From NCBI GenBank assembly GCA_020349965.1, contig CP070705.1, positions 1,951,434-2,015,433 on the forward strand: a stretch of DNA of 64,000 nucleotides. The letters run 5' to 3'. Under the pieces are notes generated by a model, which was given only the letters and a program-made list of their open reading frames with translations, was not told the origin of the DNA and searched no databases. A program made the position numbers and the translations under genes. Each line of letters opens with the position of its first letter. Position 1 is the stretch's first letter. Source of the DNA: Caldifarciminota bacterium. Lineage in GTDB: Bacteria > Hydrothermota > Tepidihabitantia > SM23-42. Shown piece after piece: positions 26,976-35,281 of the stretch.

Positions 26976-27229
26976 GTGAGGAATATCGTGATCTGATCGA
27001 GCTGAGCGATTTCTATATCCTCAGCCAGCGCTATGACGAAGCCATAAAGATACTGAAAAAAGCGGAAAAGATCAGGAAGACGGATCCGCGATTGTACTAC
27101 AATCTCGGTATCGCTTACGAAGCAATGAACGAGGCGGCTGAGGCACGCGATGCATTCAGGCTTGTTCTAAAACTCGACCCTGCAAACAAATCGGCACAGG
27201 AGCACCTAGACAGATTGATCGAAGAATGA
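26972..27229 (+). CDS. Small TPR-repeat protein
   Basis: 85 residues with two tetratricopeptide repeats (SQRYDEAIKILKKAEKI and LYYNLGIAYEAMNEAAEARD). It overlaps its neighbours by 4 bp on both sides, so it is translated together with the RCK protein and DUF366. The role is unknown; probably a protein-binding scaffold. Confidence 0.75.
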   Translation: MSEEYRDLIELSDFYILSQRYDEAIKILKKAEKIRKTDPRLYYNLGIAYEAMNEAAEARDAFRLVLKLDPANKSAQEHLDRLIEE

Positions 27230-27783
27230 AGCAATTTGTAGCATTAGAAGAATTGAAGTACACAGGTGAGCAGCTGCGAAGCAGTTTTGCACACACTACC
27301 TATAACATACCCGGCGATTCGATCGTCGCGTTTTGCGGTCCTTGCGATGTTAAGAAGGAGTACATGGTTGACCTCGAAGATCTACAAAAGGGTGCTCGGA
27401 TATACTCGGAAAGCATGCTCCATTTCATCGTCGAGCACCACGACACCGATCTCGAAAGGGCCATACTCAGGCAGCTCGTGCTTACGAACATCGTCATGGA
27501 TATGCTGAACCGGCAGCCCAAACCACTGCAAGTGAGAAGGATACATACCGACCTCTATGATGGTGACGCAAAACTTACGGTCTCGGTCGCCACGGTGACA
27601 CCGCTGTCGTCACTGATCCATTTTGGCATCAACATAGAGTCATCGAACACGCCCGTAAAGAGCCGGGGACTGGCAGATTACAAAATCGATCCGTACGATT
27701 TTGCCCGACTCGTTGTTAAGGAGTACGCATCGGAGATCGACAGACTCAACGAAGTGCGGTGCAAAGTCAGATGGGTGGACTGA
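27226..27783 (+). CDS. DUF366 family protein
   Basis: 185 residues matching DUF366 (COG2029), a family of unknown function found in archaea and some bacteria. Visible family features are YTGEQLRSSFAHTTY near the start, IVAFCGPCDV, and MLHFIVEHHDTDLERAILRQ in the middle with His and Glu residues. It overlaps the TPR gene by 4 bp and is followed 38 nt later by queE. That neighbourhood hints at 7-deazaguanine or nucleotide metabolism, but this is guilt by association only. Confidence 0.7.
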   Translation: MKQFVALEELKYTGEQLRSSFAHTTYNIPGDSIVAFCGPCDVKKEYMVDLEDLQKGARIYSESMLHFIVEHHDTDLERAILRQLVLTNIVMDMLNRQPKPLQVRRIHTDLYDGDAKLTVSVATVTPLSSLIHFGINIESSNTPVKSRGLADYKIDPYDFARLVVKEYASEIDRLNEVRCKVRWVD

Positions 27784-27821
27784 AGGTGTGAACGGAACTG
27801 AAAGAAATTGACAGGCCTCCC

Positions 27822-28505
27822 GTGAAAGGTTTTGTCGGAGAGATTTTCACGTCGGTGCAGGGTGAGGGACTGGCCGTCGGACAGAGGACGCAATTCATCA
27901 GGCTGTTAGGGTGCAATCTCCGCTGTGCCTATTGCGACACGCCTGCGGCACAGAAGATGGAAGGGCTGCTGCACTACAAAGGCAAGGCCTTTGCCAATCC
28001 CGTCGAAGCCGACTTCGTCGCGGACACCATCCAGGAACGACGTGTTGCGATCACCGGCGGGGAGCCGCTCGTCCAGGTGGATTTCGTCCAGGAATTATGT
28101 AAGCGCCTTTCCGATCCACAAAAAACCCTTTTTCTCGAAACGAATGGTTCATTGCCCGATGCTCTCCTGCGGGTGAGGGATTATCTAGATATGATATGCC
28201 TCGATTTTAAAATCCCCAGTGCAACACAACAAAAGCAGATGTGGCACGAACATGCACGTTCATTGCACGTTGCATCGACAAAAGCGGTGTTCGTGAAGGT
28301 TGTGATCGATGCTAATTACCGCACTGCCGAGGTACGCAAAACTTGTAGCATAATAGCGCGGATTGACAGGAAGATACCGCTGGTCATTCAACCAGTATTC
28401 GGCCGAAAGATAGATAACCTGCTGGAACTACAGCGAATGGCGCAGAGGATCTTGGATGACGTCAGGGTAATCCCGCAGATTCACAAATACCTCAACCTGC
28501 ATTGA
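27822..28505 (+). CDS. queE: 7-carboxy-7-deazaguanine synthase QueE
   Basis: 227-residue radical SAM enzyme of the queuosine/preQ0 pathway. GTG start. The N-terminal EIFTSVQGEGLAVGQRTQFIRL is the QueE signature. The iron-sulfur ligands are CNLRCAYC (Cx3Cx2C) near residue 31-38, followed by DTPAA. The glycine-rich ITGGEPLVQ binds SAM. No queC, queD or folE is in the window unless DUF366 fills a role here. Confidence 0.92.
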   Translation: MKGFVGEIFTSVQGEGLAVGQRTQFIRLLGCNLRCAYCDTPAAQKMEGLLHYKGKAFANPVEADFVADTIQERRVAITGGEPLVQVDFVQELCKRLSDPQKTLFLETNGSLPDALLRVRDYLDMICLDFKIPSATQQKQMWHEHARSLHVASTKAVFVKVVIDANYRTAEVRKTCSIIARIDRKIPLVIQPVFGRKIDNLLELQRMAQRILDDVRVIPQIHKYLNLH

Positions 28506-28521
28506 AAGCCCGATCTTACCA

Positions 28522-29826
28522 TTAGGGCGGGTAACCGACCTTTTCGAGGAAGTTACTACGGTATGATAGATTTGGAATGAGATAGAAGAAAAAAGTATTA
28601 TAGAAACCCAACCTCGGGGAGACGATTATATTACGTTGCAGTATGGAATCCCAGGAATAAAACCGGTCACGCAGCCATTCCATTGTGGAATAGAGTGCCT
28701 GAGGTGCTACGCCAGGTGTGTTGACGACCGGCATCCATTGATCATAGAGGGTGAGATCCTGCGCAACCTGTTCCCTTGCCCGATAATCCTCATGAGTTTT
28801 CGTTCCAGGCAGAGGCGTCTGCACGGCCAACTCGATGATGTCTATCCTCAGTTTTATGAGGAATTTCAGTAATCTTTCATAGAAATGCTGATCCTCTCCT
28901 GGATAACCGAGCCTAATTTTACTGCCGACAGTGATCCGATAATTATGGAGCGCGCTCACCTGGTGCTCTTTTTCCTTTACGAATTCCTTGTTGTCGAGAT
29001 TATCTATAATATTTCTGTTGAGCCAATCCTCTTTCAGATAGATGATACGGACGCCGTCGTCACGCAGCCTCGCGAACAGGTCCGTGTGGCTGAAGATTTT
29101 GCCGGTCGTTTGAAACGTCCACATCTTCTTATAACGCCAGCATCTTTCGAGAATGCGCATGCCGTGATCGATATTAGACAAAAAATCATCATCGAGGACA
29201 AGAATGGCTTTTCGTTTCGATCGAGCAACGCTCTCGGCTGCCCTCTCGATACTCCAGCGCGCCGGGTTCCTGTATTGCACTGACTCATAGCAGTAATCTC
29301 TATGTTCGTCCTTGCAACCGCACCCGTAAGAGGTTCTGATTTGGGAAAAGAATGGTGTGAATCCGAATTTTGTCTCGATGCGCCGGTCCGCGTCGAAATG
29401 TTTTACGCGATCGCCACTGTACAGTGGGGCGAGACGGGCCTTTCGAATATCTGCGAGGATAGTTTTCCAGGGTGCAGCAATATCGCCGGTGACGACCGAT
29501 GTACAGAATTCCTTTGTTTGGGCCGGGAACATCGTGGCGTAAGATCCGTAGCACACCGTGGGGACTTCCCTTTCCCACTTTGAGCCGATGAGGTTCTTGA
29601 CATAGCGTGCAAGGTTTAACGGTGTGTGCATCACGATCATGTCGGGTTCGATGTCGGGGCACGTTTCGATGTGCTCATCGACATAGATGAAATCGTGCCT
29701 ACGCGATAGGTAGGACAGGCGCATCGCATCGTAGTTGGGCCGTCTGAAGAAAGGACTTCCCCTCAATGCCTCAAATGGTGTGCAGCGCCGCTGGCTCGGT
29801 GCAGGGTTATAGAAGAGGATCTTCAT
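28522..29826 (-). CDS. Radical-SAM/B12-binding-like protein with atypical cysteines
   Basis: 434 residues with the layout of B12-binding radical SAM proteins: an N-terminal Rossmann-like part (MKILFYNPAP..., SYLSRRHDFIYVD), then a TIM-barrel part with RTSYGCGC ... DYC and VLDDDFL. The cluster-binding Cys pattern is C169-x-C171-x7-C179 and not Cx3Cx2C. The cobalamin-ligating DxHxxG motif of the N-terminal domain is not seen. So it may bind a cluster in an unusual way or have lost radical chemistry. It lies downstream of rseP with a 107-nt gap. Function unknown. Confidence 0.6.
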   Translation of the reverse strand: MKILFYNPAPSQRRCTPFEALRGSPFFRRPNYDAMRLSYLSRRHDFIYVDEHIETCPDIEPDMIVMHTPLNLARYVKNLIGSKWEREVPTVCYGSYATMFPAQTKEFCTSVVTGDIAAPWKTILADIRKARLAPLYSGDRVKHFDADRRIETKFGFTPFFSQIRTSYGCGCKDEHRDYCYESVQYRNPARWSIERAAESVARSKRKAILVLDDDFLSNIDHGMRILERCWRYKKMWTFQTTGKIFSHTDLFARLRDDGVRIIYLKEDWLNRNIIDNLDNKEFVKEKEHQVSALHNYRITVGSKIRLGYPGEDQHFYERLLKFLIKLRIDIIELAVQTPLPGTKTHEDYRAREQVAQDLTLYDQWMPVVNTPGVAPQALYSTMEWLRDRFYSWDSILQRNIIVSPRLGFYNTFFFYLIPNLSYRSNFLEKVGYPP

Positions 29827-29933
29827 GACTCAAGAGGATCATTGATGCAGATGGATGAAGGCGGATGCAAACGGATAATAAAATCGGTCTGGATCTGCGT
29901 ACTTCCGCTTGAATCCAAGAGCCCTCAGACTTG

Positions 29934-31271
29934 TCATCTCGTTATGTCGTTGAAGGTAACAAAGACAATGAGCAGGAGAATGATCGCGTATCCTACTTGT
30001 TGAATGATCATGCGCGTACGGCGGGAAAATCTCTTTCTTCGCGCCGCTTCGACCAGTGAAATCACTACGTGACCGCCATCTAGCGCTGGGATTGGAAAGA
30101 GATTGATCAATCCGAGGTTTATGGAGATGATCGCGAGCAGTCCGAGCAGGTTTTCAAATCCCCATCTTGCCGATTCGCCGCTTAGCTGGGCGATCGCTAT
30201 TGGGCCGCCGATTGCCCGTCGTGATATGCGTCCGATAATGAGTTGGTATAATGTTCTAACCGTCAGCCATAATACCTCGCCGCTTCGCTGCACTGAGAAT
30301 GAAACCACGCTAGGGAATGAAAGATGACGACGCTCTAGGGGCATGACTGCGCCTATTTGCCCGATCGTGTCTTCGCTGACCGGATCGTAGTATGTAGCTG
30401 GTGTGATGTTGGCTTCTTTGACCTCTCTGCCGTCCTGCCAGACAAAGTGGAGCGGGATATCCCTTGATTCGCGAATGATTTCTATCATTCCATTCCATGT
30501 CTTGATCTCCTTGTCATCAATGCGCAGTATCCTGTTGCCCGGTTTCAAACCCGCCTTCTGCGCCGGACCGTCGAGTTTCAAGGTTCCCAGGATGGGCGGA
30601 ACGAGTGGTACGATACCCAGAGAATCGATATCCACCATGATTTCTTTTTCGATGAAGAGGCCATTACGAACGACACCGATGCGAACTTCCTGCCCCTCCC
30701 AATCAATAAGCAACTCGAACGCCTCGTCCCAGTTACTCACAGTAGTACCCAGGACGGTTACGATGGAGTCATTTGTGAGGAATCCGGCACGTTCTGCCTC
30801 AGTACCTGGTTCGACTTCTATCTTCATATAGGGGTTGACCAGGAGCCCGTAGATTCCCACAACGAGAATGAACACAAAGAATGCCGATATGATATTGAAC
30901 AAAGGACCGCTGAGAACGATCAACACCCTCTTATATATGGGTGCGTCATAAAAACCTCCCGCGTCTTTCTCCGGAATTTCAGTGTCTTTCTTGTCAGCGT
31001 GGTCACCATGTTTTTCGACTTCCTTATCAGTGGTTTTCTGCATGATCTCACCCTCGTCTTCCCCGGAGATCTTCACATAGCCGCCTAGGGGGAAATATGC
31101 GATACGGAAATCGGTTTCGCCGATTTTCTTTCGGATGAGCGGTGGACCGTAACCGATGGAGAACTTCTCCACCGGGATCTTGAATAGCTTCGCAACAAGG
31201 AAGTGGCCGAATTCATGGATCGTGATTGAAAATGCCAGAATAAAAAGAAACGCAAGAATGGTTACTAACAT
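29934..31271 (-). CDS. rseP: Site-2 zinc metalloprotease RseP
   Basis: 445-residue intramembrane protease. Zinc site HEFGH lies in the first membrane helix (about residues 19-23) and the second motif NLFPIPALDGGHV near residue 390. Two PDZ domains lie between (about 150-215 and 225-300). It cleaves anti-sigma factors and remnant signal peptides in the inner membrane. A charged insertion of about 35 residues (around 75-110, rich in Lys, Asp and Glu) precedes the first PDZ. It overlaps dxr by 7 bp; the order ispD-dxr-rseP is common in bacteria. Confidence 0.94.
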   Translation of the reverse strand: MLVTILAFLFILAFSITIHEFGHFLVAKLFKIPVEKFSIGYGPPLIRKKIGETDFRIAYFPLGGYVKISGEDEGEIMQKTTDKEVEKHGDHADKKDTEIPEKDAGGFYDAPIYKRVLIVLSGPLFNIISAFFVFILVVGIYGLLVNPYMKIEVEPGTEAERAGFLTNDSIVTVLGTTVSNWDEAFELLIDWEGQEVRIGVVRNGLFIEKEIMVDIDSLGIVPLVPPILGTLKLDGPAQKAGLKPGNRILRIDDKEIKTWNGMIEIIRESRDIPLHFVWQDGREVKEANITPATYYDPVSEDTIGQIGAVMPLERRHLSFPSVVSFSVQRSGEVLWLTVRTLYQLIIGRISRRAIGGPIAIAQLSGESARWGFENLLGLLAIISINLGLINLFPIPALDGGHVVISLVEAARRKRFSRRTRMIIQQVGYAIILLLIVFVTFNDITR

Positions 31272-32392
31272 ACGAGACTCCTGACCCTTTCTTTAGCCCA
31301 TGCGGTCGCTTGAAGATAACATTCGAGGTTGCCGTCACGTGGCTGATGCTTACTGATAACCTTTTCGATTATTCCCGGTATTTGAAGGAATTTTATCTTA
31401 TCATTGAGGAATAGTTTAACTGCTTCTTCGTTCGCCGTATTGAGAACTGCTGGCATTGTCCTGCCCATTTCCAATGCCTTGTAGGCGAGGCTCAGACAAC
31501 GAAACTTTCGGAAGTCCGGTTGGACAAAGGTTAGCCGTCCTGCTCTTGCGATATCGAGGTAGGGTACTGCCGACCGGAGCCTGTTTGGCGCCGTCAGTGC
31601 GTACTGGATAGGCAGTCGCATGTCCGGAGTCGATAATTGCGCAAGGGCCGTCCCGTCTTTGAATTGTACGATTGAATGGCATATTGCCTGGGGATGGACA
31701 ACGACTTTTATCATGTGCACAGGAAAGTCGAACAGATGGTATGCTTCGATGACCTCAAGGCCCTTATTCATCATCGTTGCAGAATCGACGGTTATCTTTC
31801 GCCCCATTTTCCAGACCGGATGATTGAGGACATCTTTCTTCTTTACGTTTTCGAGGGATCTTTTGAAAAACGGACCGCCCGAGGCCGTGAGTATGATATT
31901 GAGGACATCTGCTCTATTCTTGCCCTCGAGACATTGATAGATGGCAGAGTGTTCGCTGTCGATCGGGATGATCTGCGCCCGCATTCGTCTTGCTTTTTTC
32001 ATTACGAGACTGCCGAAATTGACGAGAATTTCCTTTGTTGCGAGACAGATCTTCATCTTTTTTTCAATCGCGCGCATTACGCCTCTGATCCCGATCGAAC
32101 TCGACATGGCACATATGATCGTATCGGCATTGAGCCTATCGATCATTTCCTCTATACCGTCCTCGCCGCAGTACAATTTTGCCCTGCCCACATCCTTCCT
32201 CAACGCACCCCTGTGTTTTTCGGTGACCAGGGTCACGATGAGTGGCTTGAGTTGGGCTGCTTGGGCACCAAGTCGACGGTAGTTGCCGTAAGCGGCTAAA
32301 CCGACGATGCGGTGATCCTTCAACCCTTTGATGACCTCGATAGCGTTACAGCCGATCGAGCCTGTCGATCCGAGGATAATGACTTTATTCAT
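31265..32392 (-). CDS. dxr: 1-deoxy-D-xylulose 5-phosphate reductoisomerase
   Basis: 375-residue DXR, the NADPH-dependent second step of the MEP isoprenoid pathway. GSTGSIGCNAIEVI is the NADPH-binding loop, PIDSEHSAIYQCL carries metal and substrate contacts, ILTASGGPF is the flexible-loop region and HPVWKMGRKITVDSATMMNKGLE is the family signature region. It overlaps ispD by 4 bp. Confidence 0.95.
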   Translation of the reverse strand: MNKVIILGSTGSIGCNAIEVIKGLKDHRIVGLAAYGNYRRLGAQAAQLKPLIVTLVTEKHRGALRKDVGRAKLYCGEDGIEEMIDRLNADTIICAMSSSIGIRGVMRAIEKKMKICLATKEILVNFGSLVMKKARRMRAQIIPIDSEHSAIYQCLEGKNRADVLNIILTASGGPFFKRSLENVKKKDVLNHPVWKMGRKITVDSATMMNKGLEVIEAYHLFDFPVHMIKVVVHPQAICHSIVQFKDGTALAQLSTPDMRLPIQYALTAPNRLRSAVPYLDIARAGRLTFVQPDFRKFRCLSLAYKALEMGRTMPAVLNTANEEAVKLFLNDKIKFLQIPGIIEKVISKHQPRDGNLECYLQATAWAKERVRSLVC

Positions 32393-33054
32393 GTCAGAAA
32401 TTTGCCGACGTACTTAAGATCCCGGCGATCAGTCACTTTTATATTGTGTCGATCGCCCTTACAGATGTGGACCGGCATGCCGATCGATTCCAACAGCGCT
32501 GCTTCGTCGGTGTATTCAACACTAAAATCGGCATCGGCCATCGCTCTCTTGATTGTCTCCAGATCATAGAACTGGGGGGTCTGAACGAGGAATAGGTCCT
32601 TGCGTGATACGGTCTCCTGGACGCGGGAACCGGCGATCTTCTTCACGGTGTCATGGACCCTGACGCCGAGTATGACGGCTTTGTACTTCCGGCACATGGC
32701 TATGCCGCGCGTGATCATGGCTCCGGTTATAAGCGGCCGAACCGCGTCGTGGATGATTACAATACCAGATTTCCGCCTTATCGTCCGGAGGCCGCGGGTA
32801 ACCGAATCCTGCCTCCTTTTGCCGCCTTCCACTACATGTCGGACTTTACTCAAACCCAGATCTCTGGCTATCTTTCCTGTGCGGCGAACATCGCGTTTGG
32901 GAACGACAAGGGTTATCGTTTTGACCTTTTCGTGACGGTTAAGGACGCCAGTTGCGTACGCGAATAGAGGTCGGCCGTGAACATGGACGAACTGTTTCTT
33001 GTTCCCGAATCGCCTGCCTGCACCGGCAGCAACGACTATAGCGTGGACAGCCAT
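32389..33054 (-). CDS. ispD: 2-C-methyl-D-erythritol 4-phosphate cytidylyltransferase
   Basis: 221 residues from the ATG at 33054. IspD forms CDP-methylerythritol from CTP in the MEP pathway. Motifs are VVAAGAGRRFGNKKQF (nucleotide loop), EGGKRRQDSVTRGL and IHDAVRPLI. The frame is open for a further 103 codons upstream, but those codons do not look like IspD. A TTGACT-16-TATTAT promoter also ends 5 nt before this ATG, so the short form is right and the mRNA should be leaderless. Confidence 0.92.
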   Translation of the reverse strand: MAVHAIVVAAGAGRRFGNKKQFVHVHGRPLFAYATGVLNRHEKVKTITLVVPKRDVRRTGKIARDLGLSKVRHVVEGGKRRQDSVTRGLRTIRRKSGIVIIHDAVRPLITGAMITRGIAMCRKYKAVILGVRVHDTVKKIAGSRVQETVSRKDLFLVQTPQFYDLETIKRAMADADFSVEYTDEAALLESIGMPVHICKGDRHNIKVTDRRDLKYVGKFLT

Positions 33055-33059
33055 GAGGA

Positions 33060-33087
33060 ATAATAGCCAGATCCGGGCAAAAGTCAA
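33060..33087 (-). promoter_or_regulatory. Promoter of ispD-dxr-rseP
   Basis: Minus strand TTGACT (33087-33082), 16-bp spacer, TATTAT (33065-33060), start codon 5 nt later. The 415-bp gap between this operon and the divergent lipoprotein gene otherwise holds only a short GAGCATGGAGCATAGAGCA-type micro-repeat near 33210 and the promoter at 33407. Confidence 0.7.
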
Positions 33088-33406
33088 CATAAGGACCAGT
33101 TCTGTACATCCGCCATAATTGACAACCTCAGAAACGGACGCCGGTGAGCATGAACTTTGAAGATGAACGAGAGTAGGAAGGTACGAAGGGAGAGAAACGA
33201 CATTGCATGGAACAAAGAGCATGGAGCATAGAGCAGTCTGAATCATAGTCCATGGCCGTCGGCTTTTGGGACGAAATGGGCATCGTAATCGACTAACGTT
33301 GCCAGTACGTGGTTCTAGCATCGTATATCCTGAGGCGTGTCCATCAAGGACCGGGCGCTGCATACGGCGTGGACAGACGGTAGCTTTTGACCATCTTTTT
33401 TGGCTA

Positions 33407-33434
33407 TTGACACGGGCGCCAATATGGTTATAGT
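33407..33434 (+). promoter_or_regulatory. Promoter of the envelope lipoprotein/LysM genes
   Basis: TTGACA (33407-33412), 16-bp spacer, TATAGT (33429-33434). Unlike most promoters here it leaves a ~30-nt leader with a strong GGAGGAG ribosome site before the ATG at 33470. Confidence 0.7.
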
Positions 33435-33469
33435 TTCATAATATACTTCGACTACACGGAGGAGGTATT

Positions 33470-33727
33470 ATGAAAAAGACAGTTGCGTTATTGTTCCTGG
33501 CCGTCTTGATTATCGGTTGCGGTCCTAAGATGGCGAAGCAGGAAACGCTCGATGCTTTGGCTGAAGCTCGAGCTGCTCTCGAAGCTGCTCAATCGAAACT
33601 TGCTGATCTCCAGGCTCAGAAAGACCAACTCCAGGCACGAGGCGCTGAACTCGAAGACATGATGAGCGAACTCCAGGCAGAGATCGACAACTTGCAGGGT
33701 AAGATCGATGCCCGCTGTGCGAAGTGA
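33470..33727 (+). CDS. Small Lpp-like coiled-coil lipoprotein
   Basis: 85 residues. Signal peptide with lipobox LIIGC gives lipidated Cys17. The rest is a single alanine/leucine-rich coiled coil of heptads (ARAALEAAQSKLADLQ ...) ending in ARCAK. The general form resembles Braun's lipoprotein Lpp, including a terminal Lys, but homology is not claimed. Strong promoter and ribosome site suggest abundant expression. It is probably a structural envelope protein, co-transcribed with the LysM protein 11 nt downstream. Confidence 0.75.
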   Translation: MKKTVALLFLAVLIIGCGPKMAKQETLDALAEARAALEAAQSKLADLQAQKDQLQARGAELEDMMSELQAEIDNLQGKIDARCAK

Positions 33728-33738
33728 AGGAGGACAAG

Positions 33739-34335
33739 ATGAAAAAAGTACTATCAATTACTTTAATTCTTTGCTTCGTGGTGCCGGTCTTAGCGTTCGC
33801 CCAGGAGAAGATGACCGAAGAGGAAGCGCAGGCAGAGCTAGCCCGAATAACAGCAGAATTGGAGCAGATCAATGCAGATATTGCCGCGCTAGAGGCTGAG
33901 GTTGCTGAATTGACCTCTTCGACTTCAACGATGGAAGCTGAATATTCTAGCATGCAAGAGAAAGCCGCAGAACTCCGGGAGACCTGGAAACGCTGCCAGT
34001 ATGGCCGCTATACTGTCGTCGAAGGTGATTGGCTCTCGAAGATCGCGAGCATGCAAAACGTGTATCGTGACGGCTCCAAGTGGCCTTGGATACATGAGGC
34101 AAACACGGATAAGATCAAAGACCCGAACCTCATTTACCCGGGCTGGGTATTACTCATCCCTACGTTTGATCAGTATACGGTCGGTTCAGGGGACTGCCTT
34201 TGGTTGATTGCATCGTATCTTTCGATTTACTCAGACGCCAAGAGATGGCCTGAGATATACGAAGCAAACAAAGACAAGATAAAAGACCCCGATTTAATAT
34301 ATCCCAAACAGGAATTTGTAATACCTCGTGACTAA
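33739..34335 (+). CDS. Secreted coiled-coil protein with two LysM-like domains
   Basis: 198 residues from the ATG at 33739, chosen because AAGGAGG is ideally placed. It has a signal peptide (cleavage after VLAFA, about residue 20), a coiled coil (about 25-80), then two LysM-like repeats: YTVVEGDWLSKIAS ... DPNLIYPGWVLLIP and YTVGSGDCLWLIASY ... DPDLIYPKQEFVIP. LysM binds peptidoglycan glycan chains. Together with the lipoprotein it looks like an outer-membrane/peptidoglycan linking pair; that is inference. Confidence 0.85.
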   Translation: MKKVLSITLILCFVVPVLAFAQEKMTEEEAQAELARITAELEQINADIAALEAEVAELTSSTSTMEAEYSSMQEKAAELRETWKRCQYGRYTVVEGDWLSKIASMQNVYRDGSKWPWIHEANTDKIKDPNLIYPGWVLLIPTFDQYTVGSGDCLWLIASYLSIYSDAKRWPEIYEANKDKIKDPDLIYPKQEFVIPRD

Positions 34336-34342
34336 TATGCAA

Positions 34343-34369
34343 GGGAGGGGCTGAGCACCCGCCCCTCCC
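34343..34369 (+). terminator. GC-rich hairpin between LysM gene and phoH
   Basis: GGGAGGGGC (34343-34351) pairs perfectly with GCCCCTCCC (34361-34369) around a 9-nt loop. No U tract follows, and the phoH GTG lies only 6 nt beyond. It may attenuate read-through, stabilise the 3' end of the abundant upstream mRNA, or mask phoH initiation. Confidence 0.5.
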
Positions 34370-34375
34370 ATTGAA

Positions 34376-35281
34376 GTGAAAGTATCAATACCGATATCGG
34401 GTTTCGATCCAACAACAATATCTGGATTTCAAGACGATTTCCTGAAGGCGATCCAGGCACGATTCGGAATCGCTGTGTCGATGCGCGACGATTACATCCA
34501 CCTCAAAGGGTCCGAGAAGAACGTCAAGGCTGCCGAGAAGGTAGTCCGATCCCGCCTTGGGACCGGTGATGTTCGATTTGACGTAGACGATGACCAGGAA
34601 CCCAAGCGCACTCACGAACAGAGCTCATCAGTCTCGACACCGAAGCGACTGATAAGGTCGAAGTCATCAGGGCAGGCTGATTATCTCAAAGCCATTGACC
34701 ACCATGATATCGTGGTGAGCATCGGCCCGGCCGGAACTGGCAAGACATATCTCGCAGTAGCCAAAGCCGTCTCTTACCTGATTGAAAGAAAGGTTGAGCG
34801 TCTCGTTCTGACACGGCCCGCAGTGGAAGCAGGGGAATCCTTGGGGTTCTTGCCTGGTGCGATCGAGGAAAAGGTCGACCCATACCTGCGCCCGCTCTAT
34901 GACGCGCTGAATGATTTCTTACCGTATGACCGGATCCGGAGATACCTGGACATGAAGACGATTGAAGTCGCACCGCTCGCGTATATGAGAGGGAGGACGC
35001 TCAATGATTCATTCATTATCCTCGATGAGGCGCAGAACACGACGGGCATGCAGATGAAGATGTTCCTCACCCGTATGGGTTGGCGGTCGAAGGTTGTCGT
35101 CACCGGCGATATCACCCAGGTTGATCTGCCGCCCAATGTTTTCTCAGGGCTCATTGAGATCCAGCATCTTCTGAAGAAGATCAGCGGAATCGAATTTATC
35201 TATTTGAGCGAAAAGGATGTCGTTCGGCACCGTCTTGTGCAGAAGATTATAAAGGCCTATGAAGCTAAGAATACAACCTAA
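34376..35281 (+). CDS. PhoH-family ATPase
   Basis: 301 residues: an N-terminal KH-like region (about 1-65), then the PhoH ATPase with Walker [16 protein letters not shown] near residue 118, [15 protein letters not shown], and Walker [12 protein letters not shown]. It belongs to the PhoH/YbeZ group that works with YbeY in RNA metabolism, and ybeY is two genes downstream. GTG start without a good ribosome site, right behind the hairpin. Confidence 0.9.
   Translation: MKVSIPISGFDPTTISGFQDDFLKAIQARFGIAVSMRDDYIHLKGSEKNVKAAEKVVRSRLGTGDVRFDVDDDQEPKRTHEQSSSVSTPKRLIRSKSSGQADYLKAIDHHDIVVSIGPAGTGKTYLAVAKAVSYLIERKVERLVLTRPAVEAGESLGFLPGAIEEKVDPYLRPLYDALNDFLPYDRIRRYLDMKTIEVAPLAYMRGRTLNDSFIILDEAQNTTGMQMKMFLTRMGWRSKVVVTGDITQVDLPPNVFSGLIEIQHLLKKISGIEFIYLSEKDVVRHRLVQKIIKAYEAKNTT

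Noticed and set aside
33055-33363. 103 additional codons at the start of ispD
   Set aside because: They do not resemble IspD, and a TTGACT-16-TATTAT promoter with the -10 5 nt before the ATG at 33054 lies inside them.
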